Shown here: positions 1 to 7,036 of the stretch, piece after piece
Position numbering within the stretch: the stretch's first letter is position 1
How the letters are laid out: each line of letters opens with the position of its first letter
Assembly: GCF_938018145.1 (NCBI RefSeq)
Contig: NZ_CALIII010000419.1
Span: 1-21,862 of the forward strand
Reading direction: 5' to 3'
Source of the DNA: an uncultured Campylobacter sp.
GTDB taxonomy: Bacteria > Campylobacterota > Campylobacteria > Campylobacterales > Campylobacteraceae
Length of the DNA stretch: 21,862 bases
Position numbers and translations under genes: made by a program
The notes under the pieces: model-generated
Database searches by the model: none
Told to the model about the DNA's origin: nothing
Seen by the model: only the letters and a program-made list of their open reading frames with translations

Positions 1-600
1 TATAGCTTTATCAAAATAATAGAAATTTGGTCTCTTTGAAATTTTCGTGATCATCTTAGAAAGCATATCTGACCTTATGCCTCGAAAATTTTCTGTAACA
101 AAATACCAAATTTTCTGTAACAAATAAAAAGTGTCCAATTTTCAGAACAACAAATTTATGGTTAAATTGGATTAAGATATCGATAGATACGTAGTTTGTG
201 AAAAAAAAATACATATGCAGTGGTGGACAGAGAGGGACACTCCGCCGTACTATAAAATTTTTCTATCATTTACCACCTTTCTAAGCCCTAAATACGGGGA
301 TTTATACTATATGATATTGTATAATTTTTTACCTTTATTTACAATTATTTTTCTATCACAGACTCATCTATTTCTACAACAAGCAAAATACCGATATATC
401 AAGATTATAAGTAATTTTATAGTTAAAAAACTGTACTAAATTTTGGAACAAGCTTTAGGAGCATTTGAGTTCACAATTCAAATCTCTTTTAGGGTATACG
501 ATTAAAATCTCTTTTTAAAATATACATAAGCATGCGTAAAACATAAGAATATTTTATCTTATTTCGTATATACTTATAAAAATAAATACTAGAGAATACA
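1..600. other. AT-rich stretch without a convincing gene
   Basis: I see no gene I can support here. A 74-codon frame (215-439, plus) has no ribosome binding site and an AT-driven residue composition, so I do not call it. The stretch contains two 22-bp tandem units near 86-124, a 9-A run near 203 and a pair of direct repeats AAATCTCTTTT at 480-490 and 505-515, each followed by TATAC. It runs into decayed toxin-antitoxin sequence, which suggests a degenerate intergenic or former mobile region. Confidence 0.5.
86..124. repeat. two 22-bp tandem direct repeats (iteron-like)
   Basis: AAATTTTCTGTAACAAA occurs at 86-102 and again at 108-124, exactly 22 bp apart (about two helical turns). A degenerate third copy, AATTTTCAGAACAACAAA, lies at 137-154. 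Such spacing is typical of protein-binding direct repeats (iterons or operators), but no initiator or regulator gene is adjacent in the window, so the role is unknown. Confidence 0.45.
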
Positions 601-615
601 TTTATTCAAACAAGA

Positions 616-859
616 TTAAAAGTATTTAAAAGCGGTAATTCTTTGGCACTGAGGCTTCTAAAAAGCCTAAAATTAGGCAACTTTAAAGAATTTACACTAA
701 AGAGCCTTAATGATAACGAAGTGGTTTAACTCCGGTCAAAGAGGATAAGTAGAGCGAATTCTTTAAGACGCTAGATGAGCTAAAAGATGCGAGCGTTAAA
801 TTAAAAGAATTGAACAGGCTTTACCGCAAGAGCGAAATTTTGCATTTAAATTATACTAA
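616..859 (+). pseudogene. remnant of AbrB/MazE-type antitoxin
   Basis: Reading three plus-strand frames in turn recovers a recognisable AbrB/SpoVT-fold antitoxin. LKVFKSGNSLALRLLKSLKL ends at a stop at 727-729. A frame change at about 729 gives TPVKEDK, a TAG stop (750-752, where TGG for Trp would fit) and SEFFKTLDELKDASVK. A last shift near 806 gives EQALPQERNFAF and a stop at 857-859. KxFKSGNSxAxRLPK is the classic N-terminal motif of MazE/VapB antitoxins, and the SEFF segment fits the toxin-binding tail. At least two frameshifts and two internal stops mean it is dead. It sits just upstream of a toxin remnant, as in a normal antitoxin-first operon. Confidence 0.6.
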
Positions 860-862
860 TAT

Positions 863-999
863 GATGCAGTTCAAATCGTGATAATCTTTCACTATTTCTT
901 AAAAAAGCGTGAAAGACGCCAAGCAATGAGCTAAAACGAGCTAGAAAAATACTAAAGCGTTACGCATGGGTTAATTCCCATTATGACGATCACTCTTAA
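863..999 (+). pseudogene. remnant of Gp49/HigB-type toxin, C-terminal end
   Basis: One plus frame from 863 reads DAVQIVIIFHYFLKK. A second frame from 913 reads KTPSNELKRARKILKRY. Joined, they match the C-terminal pattern of the phage Gp49/HigB-like toxin family: a hydrophobic strand, HxFxKK, KTP, then a basic helix. The N-terminal half is not recognisable, and a frameshift lies between the two parts near 908-913. It is a decayed toxin fragment directly behind a decayed antitoxin. The HigB assignment rests on the motif only. Confidence 0.5.
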
Positions 1000-1049
1000 A
1001 ATTTCAATTTTTCAAACTACTTTACCATAAAATTTACTTATACTTCCGC

Positions 1050-1078
1050 TTAAAAACGCCAGCAACGGCGCATTTTTA
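1050..1078 (-). terminator. possible rho-independent terminator
   Basis: On the minus strand the sequence is an A-run, then GCGCC, a six-base loop and GGCGT followed by T residues: a short GC stem with flanking A and T tracts, about 140 bases past the YoeB-like gene. The stem is short (4 GC pairs plus one G-T), so the call is weak. Confidence 0.35.
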
Positions 1079-1214
1079 TCTAAAACGGCGACAACTTAGG
1101 TAAAATTTATGAGTTTTTCAAGCTATCCTCTCAGATGCGTTAGCGTTGGGGCTTACAGCCTCCGTGCGGCATCTAGCCGGCGATGCGATCCTCTTGGCAT
1201 CGGCTTAGCTAAAA

Positions 1215-1481
1215 TTACTTCTCTTTGTAATGCGTTCCGACTTGTAAAATTTGTGCCGTATCGCCCTTAATCCTATAAACGATGCGGTTTTTACCGTCTA
1301 TCCTGCGAGAGTAGCAACCGCTTAGATCGCCTTTTAGCGCTTCGGGCTTGCCTATACCTTCTGCTTCATTACCTCTAACGATGTCTTTGATGAGTATATT
1401 TATCTTCGCAAAAAGCTTCTTGTCGCTAGTAAAATTTAGGTAATTATCCCATGCGTCGGGATAAAACTCGATATTAAGCAT
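1215..1481 (-). CDS. YoeB/Txe-family mRNA interferase toxin
   Basis: This 88-aa protein is the toxin of a type II toxin-antitoxin pair. The YoeB/Txe family cleaves mRNA in the ribosomal A site. The family signature is clear: WDNYLxF near the N-terminus, GxGKPEALKGDLSGCYSRRI in the middle, then NRIVYRI and a C-terminal THY. The residues matching the catalytic set of E. coli YoeB are Glu47, Arg66, His84 and Tyr85, all present, so it is probably active. Length is normal for the family. The gene overlaps the antitoxin gene by 8 bases and is probably translationally coupled to it. YoeB toxins usually pair with YefM/Phd antitoxins, but here the partner looks RelB/DinJ-like. Confidence 0.9.
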   Translation of the reverse strand: MLNIEFYPDAWDNYLNFTSDKKLFAKINILIKDIVRGNEAEGIGKPEALKGDLSGCYSRRIDGKNRIVYRIKGDTAQILQVGTHYKEK

Positions 1482-1743
1482 CGGCTAAACTCTCAAGCTC
1501 GCTTAGATTTTTTCTTATCATCTTTACCTTGCCGCTATCTATATTTTCTATCACGCTTTTTAGATACTTCGCGTCTATTTCGTCTTTTTGCGCCGTTATG
1601 GCAAAGGGTATGGCTTGCTTATTTACCGATTGCTTTAAAAATAGCTTTATCGCCGTACCAAGATCAAGCCCGAGCTCTTTAAAGAGTTTATCGGCTTCGT
1701 TTTTGAGTTCTTTATCTACTCTAAATTGTATTAATGCATTCAT
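1474..1743 (-). CDS. RelB/DinJ-family antitoxin
   Basis: This 89-aa antitoxin precedes and overlaps the toxin gene. The N-terminal half (QFRVDKELKNEADKLFKELGLDLGTAIKLFLKQ) is a typical RelB/DinJ ribbon-helix-helix DNA-binding region, followed by the IPFAI segment seen in DinJ relatives. The acidic C-terminal part (ENIDSGKVKMIRKNLSELESL) would wrap the toxin. The family binds its own promoter alone and with the toxin, so autorepression is expected. Start: ATG at 1743 with AAAGG about 9 bases upstream and an extended -10 box 30 bases further up. Confident for family; the pairing with a YoeB-type toxin is what I would double check. Confidence 0.85.
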   Translation of the reverse strand: MNALIQFRVDKELKNEADKLFKELGLDLGTAIKLFLKQSVNKQAIPFAITAQKDEIDAKYLKSVIENIDSGKVKMIRKNLSELESLADA

Positions 1744-1773
1744 TTATATGACCTTTGAAGTTAAATTGACCGC

Positions 1774-1782
1774 ATTATAGCA
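1774..1782 (-). promoter_or_regulatory. extended -10 promoter of the relB/yoeB-like operon
   Basis: The minus strand reads TGCTATAAT: a perfect TATAAT with the TG extension, about 30 bases before the antitoxin start codon. No clear -35 box is needed for this Campylobacter-type promoter. Autoregulation by the RHH antitoxin is expected here. Confidence 0.6.
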
Positions 1783-1787
1783 TATTT

Positions 1788-2060
1788 TTATATCCGACTC
1801 TCCTCGTATGCGTATTCCTCGTAAATTTCATCGTAACTCTCGTCAAGAAATCGCCTCACTATAAGAAAAGTCGTTTTGTATACTGGTTTTTATGTCGATT
1901 TGGTTTTTTTGGCATTAGTGCTGCTTCCTCGCATGTTTTACCCTGCGACAAGCACCTCTTAAAACCCGCCTCACACACATAAGCAATAGTCCATATTTAT
2001 GTTTTTATTAAAAACCGGCCTTGTAATATCAATGGGTAAAGTCGGCATCAAGCCGCAAGC
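1788..2060 (-). pseudogene. unrecognised decayed coding remnants
   Basis: Broken minus-strand frames look coding but have no intact gene. From about 1888 down to the stop at 1788-1790 one frame reads KTTFLIVRRFLDESYDEIYE followed by EYAYEESRI. Upstream, another frame reads CEAGFKRCLSQGKTCEEAAL, and further up MPTLPIDITRPVFNKN. They need frameshifts to be joined. I do not recognise a family. The last stop lies just before the relB-like promoter. It may be one dead gene or two. Confidence 0.3.
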
Positions 2061-2088
2061 CTTGGCGAGGCATATTTTTTACTACCTG

Positions 2089-2520
2089 TTACTCCTTCCC
2101 GGTCACAGCCTCTCTAGCATCCTTTAGCTTCTCTTGTAGCAGATATCTTACGATAACCATTTGCTCAACGCTGAGGTCTTTTAGCTCATAGGCGTTCGTT
2201 CGGTTTTTAAAGTTAAATTCCGCTATCTCTTTTATAAATTAGGCAAACAAGCTTTTATTTGGCTCGCCGCTATCTAAATTTTGACCTTCATTTCGAAGTA
2301 TCGGTAGCCTGCTCTCAAACCTATCCAAATCAAATGAAGTAGAAAAATAGATAAAAAATCCTTCCCTAAAAGCTCCACTACGGCATATTTATCGGTAGCT
2401 TCTTTTTATCTCCTCTCTTTTGTTTACACGCTCTTTGCATTTTCGTTTTGAATAACTCGCAACTCTCGTCTCGCCCAAAGGTATAATAGCTACGTTGCTT
2501 AATGTTTTAAATTTTCTCAT
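2089..2520 (-). pseudogene. frameshifted gene of unknown function, about 145 codons
   Basis: It starts at ATG (2518-2520) with MRKFKTLSNVAIIPLGETRV and stays open to a TAA near 2389. The +1 frame from about 2399 continues with DKYAVVELLGKDFL. The original frame resumes near 2350 with FIYFSTSFDLDRFESRLPIL, meets an in-frame TAA at 2239-2241 and ends FIKEIAEFNFKNRTNAYELK, then DLSVEQMVIVRYLLQEKLKD and a stop at 2089-2091. The residues look like real protein throughout, so I read it as one gene with two compensating frameshifts and one nonsense mutation. I do not recognise the family. A promoter-like element with a 10-C tract lies just upstream. Confidence 0.6.
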
Positions 2521-2545
2521 TTTATTTTTCTCGTTTTCTAAATTT

Positions 2546-2574
2546 GCTATACGGGGGGGGGGTAAATTTGTCTA
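2546..2574 (-). promoter_or_regulatory. putative phase-variable promoter with C10 tract
   Basis: On the minus strand a -35-like TAGACA (2569-2574) and a -10-like TATAGC (2546-2551) are separated by exactly 17 bases, and ten of these are an uninterrupted C run (G10 on the plus strand, 2553-2562). The element ends about 26 bases before the ATG of the 2089-2520 pseudogene. Poly-G/C runs of 8 or more are the standard slippage tracts of Campylobacter. Stop codons flank the tract in every minus frame, so here it would change promoter spacing, not a reading frame. The boxes match consensus only partly (5/6 and 4/6). Confidence 0.45.
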
Positions 2575-2604
2575 TTCGCTATTTCGAAGTAGCCTTTAGA
2601 GCCC

Positions 2605-2817
2605 TTAACTCATCTTGCTTATATCGTCTTTATTGATGCAGTCTCTCGCTCTGTCCTTAAATATATCGTCGTCAATATTTTTTAGATAATCCTGATAACT
2701 CTCGTTTTTTGATTTGAAATTCCCTATAAGCCCTAAACTTATGTCGTAGCATCCTATCAACACTGCGACGGACCTAGGCAAGGTAAGCTCTAGCCTCACC
2801 CTGCCGAACTTCGTCAA
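2605..2817 (-). CDS. small hypothetical protein or gene fragment
   Basis: The frame gives 70 residues from a TTG start, with a C-terminal half rich in Asp and Lys (NFKSKNESYQDYLKNIDDDI). It has no ribosome binding site that I trust, and the same frame stays open upstream to about 2890 without an ATG, so it may be the tail of a larger broken gene. I recognise no family. It lies between the NERD-helicase gene and the C10 promoter, in a zone of decayed sequence, so it is more likely a remnant than a working gene. Confidence 0.3.
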   Translation of the reverse strand: MTKFGRVRLELTLPRSVAVLIGCYDISLGLIGNFKSKNESYQDYLKNIDDDIFKDRARDCINKDDISKMS

Positions 2818-2923
2818 ATTTAAGTTTGAGAGTATAAATTTACGTCCAAGATGAGCAAAGACTGCGAGCCTGAATTTAACCTTGCGGCAAGAAACGCCGT
2901 AAGCCCAAATTTAAAGCTAAATC

Positions 2924-4807
2924 TTACCCAAATAGCCCTGCTATTATAGCAAACAGTTCGCTTCCGGCCACCACTAGCTCGGCTCCGTCTTTTATATCTC
3001 TTAGCACGGGTTTTATGGAGGCTAGTTTTATTTTTGAGCTTGCGGTTTTTTCGTCTTTACTTGGCCCTTCGGCAGCTTTTGCTATGCTTGCGTATTTTTT
3101 TATCGTTTCTATTACGCTTTTAATCTCATCGGGTAAATTTTCGTCAAGTTTTTCCGGAATCGAAACGTATAAATTTTCCTTGCTTCTAGTTAATAAAACA
3201 TAAATTTTTCTATAAAATAGCTTGCGGTCGTTTTTTAGCGTCGTTTGCAGAAACGGCAAAAAGTTGTGTATAATGATATTTTGAGCTTCAAGGCCTTTGA
3301 TAGATTGCATTGTAAGCACGTCTATGTTTTTATCTTTTGGCAAGGCGTATTCTTTTATGGCCTCGACCGATTTTTTACTATTGCTTAAAACTACGCTAGT
3401 TTCGTTTATGGGCAAGGACTCTAAAACGCCTCTAAGCTGCGAAAAATCATCCATTGCCTTTATATTCACGCTTCCGTCTTGCAGTACGCATTCGATGTCT
3501 TCCAGAAAGCTTTTATCTAGGTAAAAGCTGTTTTTATAGTAGGTATTTATCGCGCTATCGTTTTGCAAGATTTCAAATGCGCACCTAGCGATATTTGACG
3601 GCGTTCGGTAGACGTTTTTTAGGTTTTTTACCCGCCCTCTCATATCTATGCGCTCAAATTTTGGATGATGAAAGATATCAGCGATGCTATTCATCGTATA
3701 GGGGTAAAATTTCTGCGCCTCGTCTATAAAAAACACGCAGTCTTTTATCTCCTCGTAAATAACCCTCATAAATCCGGCCGGCATATCCTGCGTCTCGTCG
3801 CAAAGGACATAATCGATCGGATGTTTTGCCAGATGAGCGCTAAATTTAGCTCTAAATTCAGTTATGGCTTCATCCGTTTCAAAGATTTTGTATTTTTCAT
3901 CTAGGCTCGTCTTTTCGTCGATACCAAGTTTAGCCTCGTCAAATCCTATGCGATTTAAAAGCGAGATAATGGAGTATACGGCTATACTTTGCTTCATAAA
4001 CCTATCGCCAAAGCTTGATCTTATGTTTTCGGCTAGGTTTTTGTTAAAGCAAAGCACTAAAAATTTCTCGCTATCGTCTCGCTCTAGCCTGTTTGCGACG
4101 AAATTTGCTAAAATCATCGTCTTGCCCGTGCCGGCCACGCCCCTTATCACGCGAAAGCCGCCCGTATAGCCGCTCATGATACTAAGCTGCTTACGGTCAA
4201 AAAACATAATCTCGTCTTTGGTAATTATCGGGATGATTTTTTGTTTTAGCTTGCTTTGACTGACTAGCATTTGTGAGATTTTTAGAAACTCTTTTTTGTT
4301 TGGGATGTGATCCGCAACGGATGAGTGGAAAAACCTGGCAAATATGTCGTTGTTGTTAGCCAAATCATCTTTAAAAAATGTATGGTTTTTAAAGTTTTTA
4401 TAGCTTGGATTTTTTTCATAAAATTTATCGGCCTCATCCTTGCTAACAGATGGAAATATTACTCGGTATTCCACGTTTATCGGTACTTTTTTAAGTTCGG
4501 ACTGGATTTTAGCAAGCAGCATTCTTTGATAAATTTTAACCTGCTCGTAAGGGTCGTTTGCGCTATCTATCTGATTTAAATTTGACCAGTTTTTAACCTC
4601 GATGACGTAGATACCAAATACAGGATGAAGCAATAGCAGATCAATCTCCTTTGATGAGCCTGCCGCATCATCAAGCGTGGCTTTTGGGATGAGATAGTAG
4701 TTCTCATCGCCTTTGGAGTTTAAAATTTTGCCTATGGCTTCAAATACGTCCGCCTCGCCTTGCTCGCCTTTAAAAATTTTACTAAATATGCTTTTTATTA
4801 TGTTCAA
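2924..4807 (-). CDS. NERD nuclease-related domain / superfamily I helicase fusion
   Basis: This 627-aa protein joins an N-terminal NERD domain to a UvrD/Rep-like helicase. NERD has a PD-(D/E)XK nuclease-like core: EID at 54-56 and a YVIEVKN strand with Glu70 and Lys72, the expected catalytic pattern. The helicase part has Walker A GVAGTGKT (223-230), Walker B CDETQD (336-341), a late motif SIKGLE (502-507) and a C-terminal motif VLLTRSKENLYV (537-548). It probably binds and cuts or unwinds DNA or RNA using ATP. The start is TTG, supported by AAAGGA six bases upstream. It lies 49 bases behind a hicA-hicB-orf operon on the same strand. Nuclease-helicase fusions of this kind occur in phage-defence loci, so defence is a reasonable but unproven guess. 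Confidence 0.85.
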   Translation of the reverse strand: MNIIKSIFSKIFKGEQGEADVFEAIGKILNSKGDENYYLIPKATLDDAAGSSKEIDLLLLHPVFGIYVIEVKNWSNLNQIDSANDPYEQVKIYQRMLLAKIQSELKKVPINVEYRVIFPSVSKDEADKFYEKNPSYKNFKNHTFFKDDLANNNDIFARFFHSSVADHIPNKKEFLKISQMLVSQSKLKQKIIPIITKDEIMFFDRKQLSIMSGYTGGFRVIRGVAGTGKTMILANFVANRLERDDSEKFLVLCFNKNLAENIRSSFGDRFMKQSIAVYSIISLLNRIGFDEAKLGIDEKTSLDEKYKIFETDEAITEFRAKFSAHLAKHPIDYVLCDETQDMPAGFMRVIYEEIKDCVFFIDEAQKFYPYTMNSIADIFHHPKFERIDMRGRVKNLKNVYRTPSNIARCAFEILQNDSAINTYYKNSFYLDKSFLEDIECVLQDGSVNIKAMDDFSQLRGVLESLPINETSVVLSNSKKSVEAIKEYALPKDKNIDVLTMQSIKGLEAQNIIIHNFLPFLQTTLKNDRKLFYRKIYVLLTRSKENLYVSIPEKLDENLPDEIKSVIETIKKYASIAKAAEGPSKDEKTASSKIKLASIKPVLRDIKDGAELVVAGSELFAIIAGLFG

Positions 4808-4833
4808 GGGATTTCCTTTGTTAAATTTGAAGT

Positions 4834-4839
4834 ATTATA
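4834..4839 (-). promoter_or_regulatory. -10 box before the NERD-helicase gene
   Basis: A perfect TATAAT on the minus strand lies in the 49-base gap after the third gene of the hic operon, 26 bases before the helicase TTG start. The helicase can therefore probably be transcribed on its own as well as by read-through. Confidence 0.5.
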
Positions 4840-4856
4840 GCGGTTTTTAAAAATGT

Positions 4857-5102
4857 TTACTTGCCGGTATTTATAAATATCTTGCAAAATTTCTCCCAAT
4901 CGTGCAGATAAACCAGCCTCTCACCATCTATCTCCTTGCCGTTTTCGTCGACAAACACGCCTTGCGTCGAGCCAAGACTCTTTTTGAGCCAAAATTCGTA
5001 AAACGGCAACCTTTTAATATCGCTTTCTTTGACTCCGGGGCAGTAGCCGTTTGAAAATATCTCAAGTCCGAAGTAGGTTTTTTGTTTAGCCTGCTCTCTC
5101 AT
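4857..5102 (-). CDS. small hypothetical protein, third gene of the hicAB operon
   Basis: This 81-aa protein is translated from an ATG that overlaps the hicB stop codon (ATGA, 5099-5102), so it is very likely translationally coupled to hicB. It has the clear segments FGLEIFSNGYCPGVKESDI, LPFYEFWLKK and VFVDENGKEIDGERLVYLHDW. There is no signal peptide or membrane segment. I do not recognise a family. HicAB modules normally have two genes, so a coupled third one is unusual; it could be an accessory of the toxin-antitoxin module or a link to the following helicase gene. Confidence 0.7.
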   Translation of the reverse strand: MREQAKQKTYFGLEIFSNGYCPGVKESDIKRLPFYEFWLKKSLGSTQGVFVDENGKEIDGERLVYLHDWEKFCKIFINTGK

Positions 5103-5446
5103 AGAGATAATGCTCTCCTGGCGGTATCGCTAAGCCAAGCCGAGCGGTTGTTGGTTATTTTATCTATGGCGTTGATTATGGATTCGGGCATAGTGATATT
5201 GATGCGTTTAAATTTTGTATCGTCGCCGGGCTCGATTATTTTTACGCCCTCTTTTAGGTCCGTTTCTATGACGAATCTAAAAGCCTTTTTTACGTCCGCT
5301 ATCGCTTCAGCCTCATTTTCGCCGTCGCCCATAACCAAAGGATAATCTTTATATCTAGCCAGATATCCGCCGCCTTCGTCCTTTGATAGCTTTTTGACTA
5401 TGATCTCGTAAGGCAAATTCATGTAGTATTCAACGTCTTTTTTCAT
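5099..5446 (-). CDS. hicB: HicB-family antitoxin
   Basis: This 115-aa antitoxin has the two usual HicB parts. Residues 5-65 form the partial RNase H-like fold, with YEIIVKKLSKDEGGGYLARYKDYP, then a GDGENEAEAIADVKKAF stretch. The C-terminal RINITMPESIINAIDKI-x-SAWLSDTARRAL region (about 75-113) is a ribbon-helix-helix DNA-binding domain. It should neutralise HicA and repress the operon promoter. Its ATG overlaps the hicA stop by 4 bases, and its own stop overlaps the next start in the same way, so three genes are tightly coupled. The order hicA then hicB is the common one. Confidence 0.9.
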   Translation of the reverse strand: MKKDVEYYMNLPYEIIVKKLSKDEGGGYLARYKDYPLVMGDGENEAEAIADVKKAFRFVIETDLKEGVKIIEPGDDTKFKRINITMPESIINAIDKITNNRSAWLSDTARRALSL

Positions 5447-5673
5447 TGATCGTCCTTTAACGCTTTTAAAACTATTTTTACGTAAATCGGCTTGATCGGG
5501 CGTTTATACGGTATGGTTATCGTATCTTTGCCCGACTTTCTAAACTGCCAATGGCTTGAACCGTTATTTGAGGCGCTATATCCTTCGTTTTCTAGTAAAA
5601 TTTTAAGCGTCTCAAACCTAACGTTAAGAGGATTTTGGGTAAGTTCGCGTATCAATTTATCTTTTTTGCTCAC
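5443..5673 (-). CDS. hicA: HicA-family mRNA interferase toxin
   Basis: This 76-aa toxin has a double-stranded RNA-binding-like fold. The family motif is plain: a short N-terminal helix region, then GSSHWQFRKSG with the catalytic histidine at residue 41, followed by TIPYKRPIKPIYVK and a C-terminal helix. HicA toxins cleave mRNA independently of the ribosome and are held off by HicB. The start is GTG at 5673, with AAGGA upstream and a TATAAT box at 5698-5703. The N-terminus is about 15 residues longer than in the smallest HicA proteins. All key residues are present, so I expect it to be active. Confidence 0.9.
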   Translation of the reverse strand: MSKKDKLIRELTQNPLNVRFETLKILLENEGYSASNNGSSHWQFRKSGKDTITIPYKRPIKPIYVKIVLKALKDDQ

Positions 5674-5697
5674 CTTAAATCCTTATTTTTAGTAAGT

Positions 5698-5703
5698 ATT
5701 ATA
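5698..5703 (-). promoter_or_regulatory. -10 box of the hicAB operon
   Basis: A perfect TATAAT on the minus strand, 24 bases before the hicA GTG. This is the likely target of autorepression by the RHH domain of HicB. Confidence 0.5.
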
Positions 5704-5823
5704 TACACATCTAGCTTACTTTATTTTTAATGTTTCAATCGTTCTAAAAATTTTAAACGACGTAGCTTATCAAAAAACCAATTCGTAACTCGCACTAAAG
5801 CCATTTTTTCAGTTAGAGGCGTT

Positions 5824-6417
5824 TTATATCTCCACGACGATAATCTTCGGTTCTTTTAAATTCCTATCGCAACCGGGATTATAAATCGTGGTATACTTTA
5901 GCCTGCATATATTTTTTATAGGATTATGGGTATGCCCGCAAAGAAGGATTTTTGGGCTTATGACTTGTTTGCCGATAGCATTATAAAGTTTTTCGCTACC
6001 GTAATCATTGCCGCTAGCACCCACGGAAGCCTTCGTGTAGGCAGGCGGAACATGCGAAAGTAAAACATCGCACTGAGTAAATTTTTCATAATTAGGCCTC
6101 AAATATGGAACACAGCCGAATTTTACTCCGTCTATTTCTTTTACGGCGTTGTCTGCGTAAACTTTTGGGATATCGTTTAACCACTCTTGCTCGTAGGCCA
6201 GCCCTACGTCGTGATTTCCGCTGCAAACAAATACAGGTTTAGTAAAATTTGTAATCCATTTGCTAACGTAAGCTATCTGCGGAGCTATCCCGCCCTCGTC
6301 AAAAGCGTCGATAAAATCGCCCGTTATACAAATAACGTCGAAATTTGATTCAGTATCTTTGATAAATTTGAACCACGATTTATTAAAATGCAGATCTGTC
6401 GCATGGAGAATTTTCAT
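5824..6417 (-). CDS. calcineurin-like metallophosphoesterase
   Basis: This 197-aa protein has the full metal-binding set of the calcineurin-type phosphoesterase superfamily: DLH (Asp8, His10), GDFID (33-37), GNHD (67-70), SH at 121-122 and GHTH (161-164). It should form a two-metal centre that hydrolyses a phosphomonoester or phosphodiester. There is no signal peptide, so it is cytoplasmic. The substrate cannot be told from sequence. A weak AAGG site precedes the ATG. It stands alone between the hic operon and a plus-strand hypothetical gene. It differs from the two other metallophosphoesterases within 3 kb, so this is not a recent duplication. Confidence 0.85.
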   Translation of the reverse strand: MKILHATDLHFNKSWFKFIKDTESNFDVICITGDFIDAFDEGGIAPQIAYVSKWITNFTKPVFVCSGNHDVGLAYEQEWLNDIPKVYADNAVKEIDGVKFGCVPYLRPNYEKFTQCDVLLSHVPPAYTKASVGASGNDYGSEKLYNAIGKQVISPKILLCGHTHNPIKNICRLKYTTIYNPGCDRNLKEPKIIVVEI

Positions 6418-6586
6418 TGGGAAGCCTTGAAATTTATTGGAATTTTAACATGGGTCGAATAAAAATATGATTACGTGAAGTCCAATTTTATGGGCTTTTA
6501 ACAATATCAATAAATAAATTTACGATTTTTCTCATGCGTGACCCGTTTTTGCTTGCATCCATTCTCGTGATTCGATACACTGCCCT

Positions 6587-6592
6587 TATAAC
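6587..6592 (+). promoter_or_regulatory. possible -10 box for the 6613 gene
   Basis: TATAAC (5 of 6 to consensus) lies 20 bases before the ATG, followed by a strong AAAAGGAG ribosome binding site at about 6600-6607. No clear -35 box. Confidence 0.35.
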
Positions 6593-6612
6593 TTCAATAA
6601 AAAGGAGAACTC

Positions 6613-6987
6613 ATGGTTAGATATACAGATTTTTTCAAAAACTGTAGTATCATTTTTTGTGGTGAATATTTTCAAGTTGCGGGCTATATCGGGCTAAAAT
6701 TTTATCAGCTCAATCTGCCAAACGACCCCTGGATGTGGGAGAACAGCGATGAAACGCTGGAAAAAATAGAGTTTGATGAAAAAGCAGGAGAATACTTGTG
6801 TTTCATTGAGACGTCTTATTTTTCGGATCACAGCTACTACTGTTTCGTAAAATACAAGCTTGAAGACGGCGAAGATTCGAAAGTATTTCGCGTCAAGAGC
6901 TACGAGTTCGTTCATCCGCAGGACTCAAAGCGCATAGAAGAGCTGGAAGAAATTGTTAGAAACAGCGAAGGGGTATACTTGAAATAA
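6613..6987 (+). CDS. hypothetical protein, 124 aa
   Basis: I do not recognise this protein. It is soluble, acidic and rich in aromatic residues: YTDFFKNCSIIFCGEYFQVAGYIGLKFY at the N-terminus, SDHSYYCFVKYKLEDGED in the middle and a helical acidic tail (SKRIEELEEIVRN). The strong ribosome binding site AAAAGGAG, a nearby -10 box and a perfect 13-bp terminator hairpin 8 bases after the stop show that it is a real, single-gene transcription unit. It lies between two metallophosphoesterase genes, but the terminator separates it from the second one. Confidence 0.75.
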   Translation: MVRYTDFFKNCSIIFCGEYFQVAGYIGLKFYQLNLPNDPWMWENSDETLEKIEFDEKAGEYLCFIETSYFSDHSYYCFVKYKLEDGEDSKVFRVKSYEFVHPQDSKRIEELEEIVRNSEGVYLK

Positions 6988-6994
6988 TTTTTCA

Positions 6995-7036
6995 GCTGAA
7001 ATTTGTACAAATTACTACAAATTTCAGCCAATTTTT
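6995..7036 (+). terminator. rho-independent terminator
   Basis: A perfect 13-bp stem (GCTGAAATTTGTA at 6995-7007 and its complement at 7016-7028) with an 8-base loop, then CAATTTTTATC. It starts 8 bases after the stop of the 6613-6987 gene. Confidence 0.75.

Noticed and set aside
215..439. 74-codon plus-strand frame with hydrophobic residues
   Set aside because: No ribosome binding site, AT-driven residue content and no recognisable motif, in a region of decayed sequence. Not called as a gene.
1181..1202. Hairpin CGATGC/GCATCG after the YoeB-like gene as a terminator
   Set aside because: The stem is only 6 bp with a 10-base loop and no T-run follows on the minus strand.
3015..4579. Several plus-strand frames opposite the NERD-helicase gene
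   Set aside because: They are the reverse-strand shadows of the 627-aa gene, whose motifs are clear on the minus strand.
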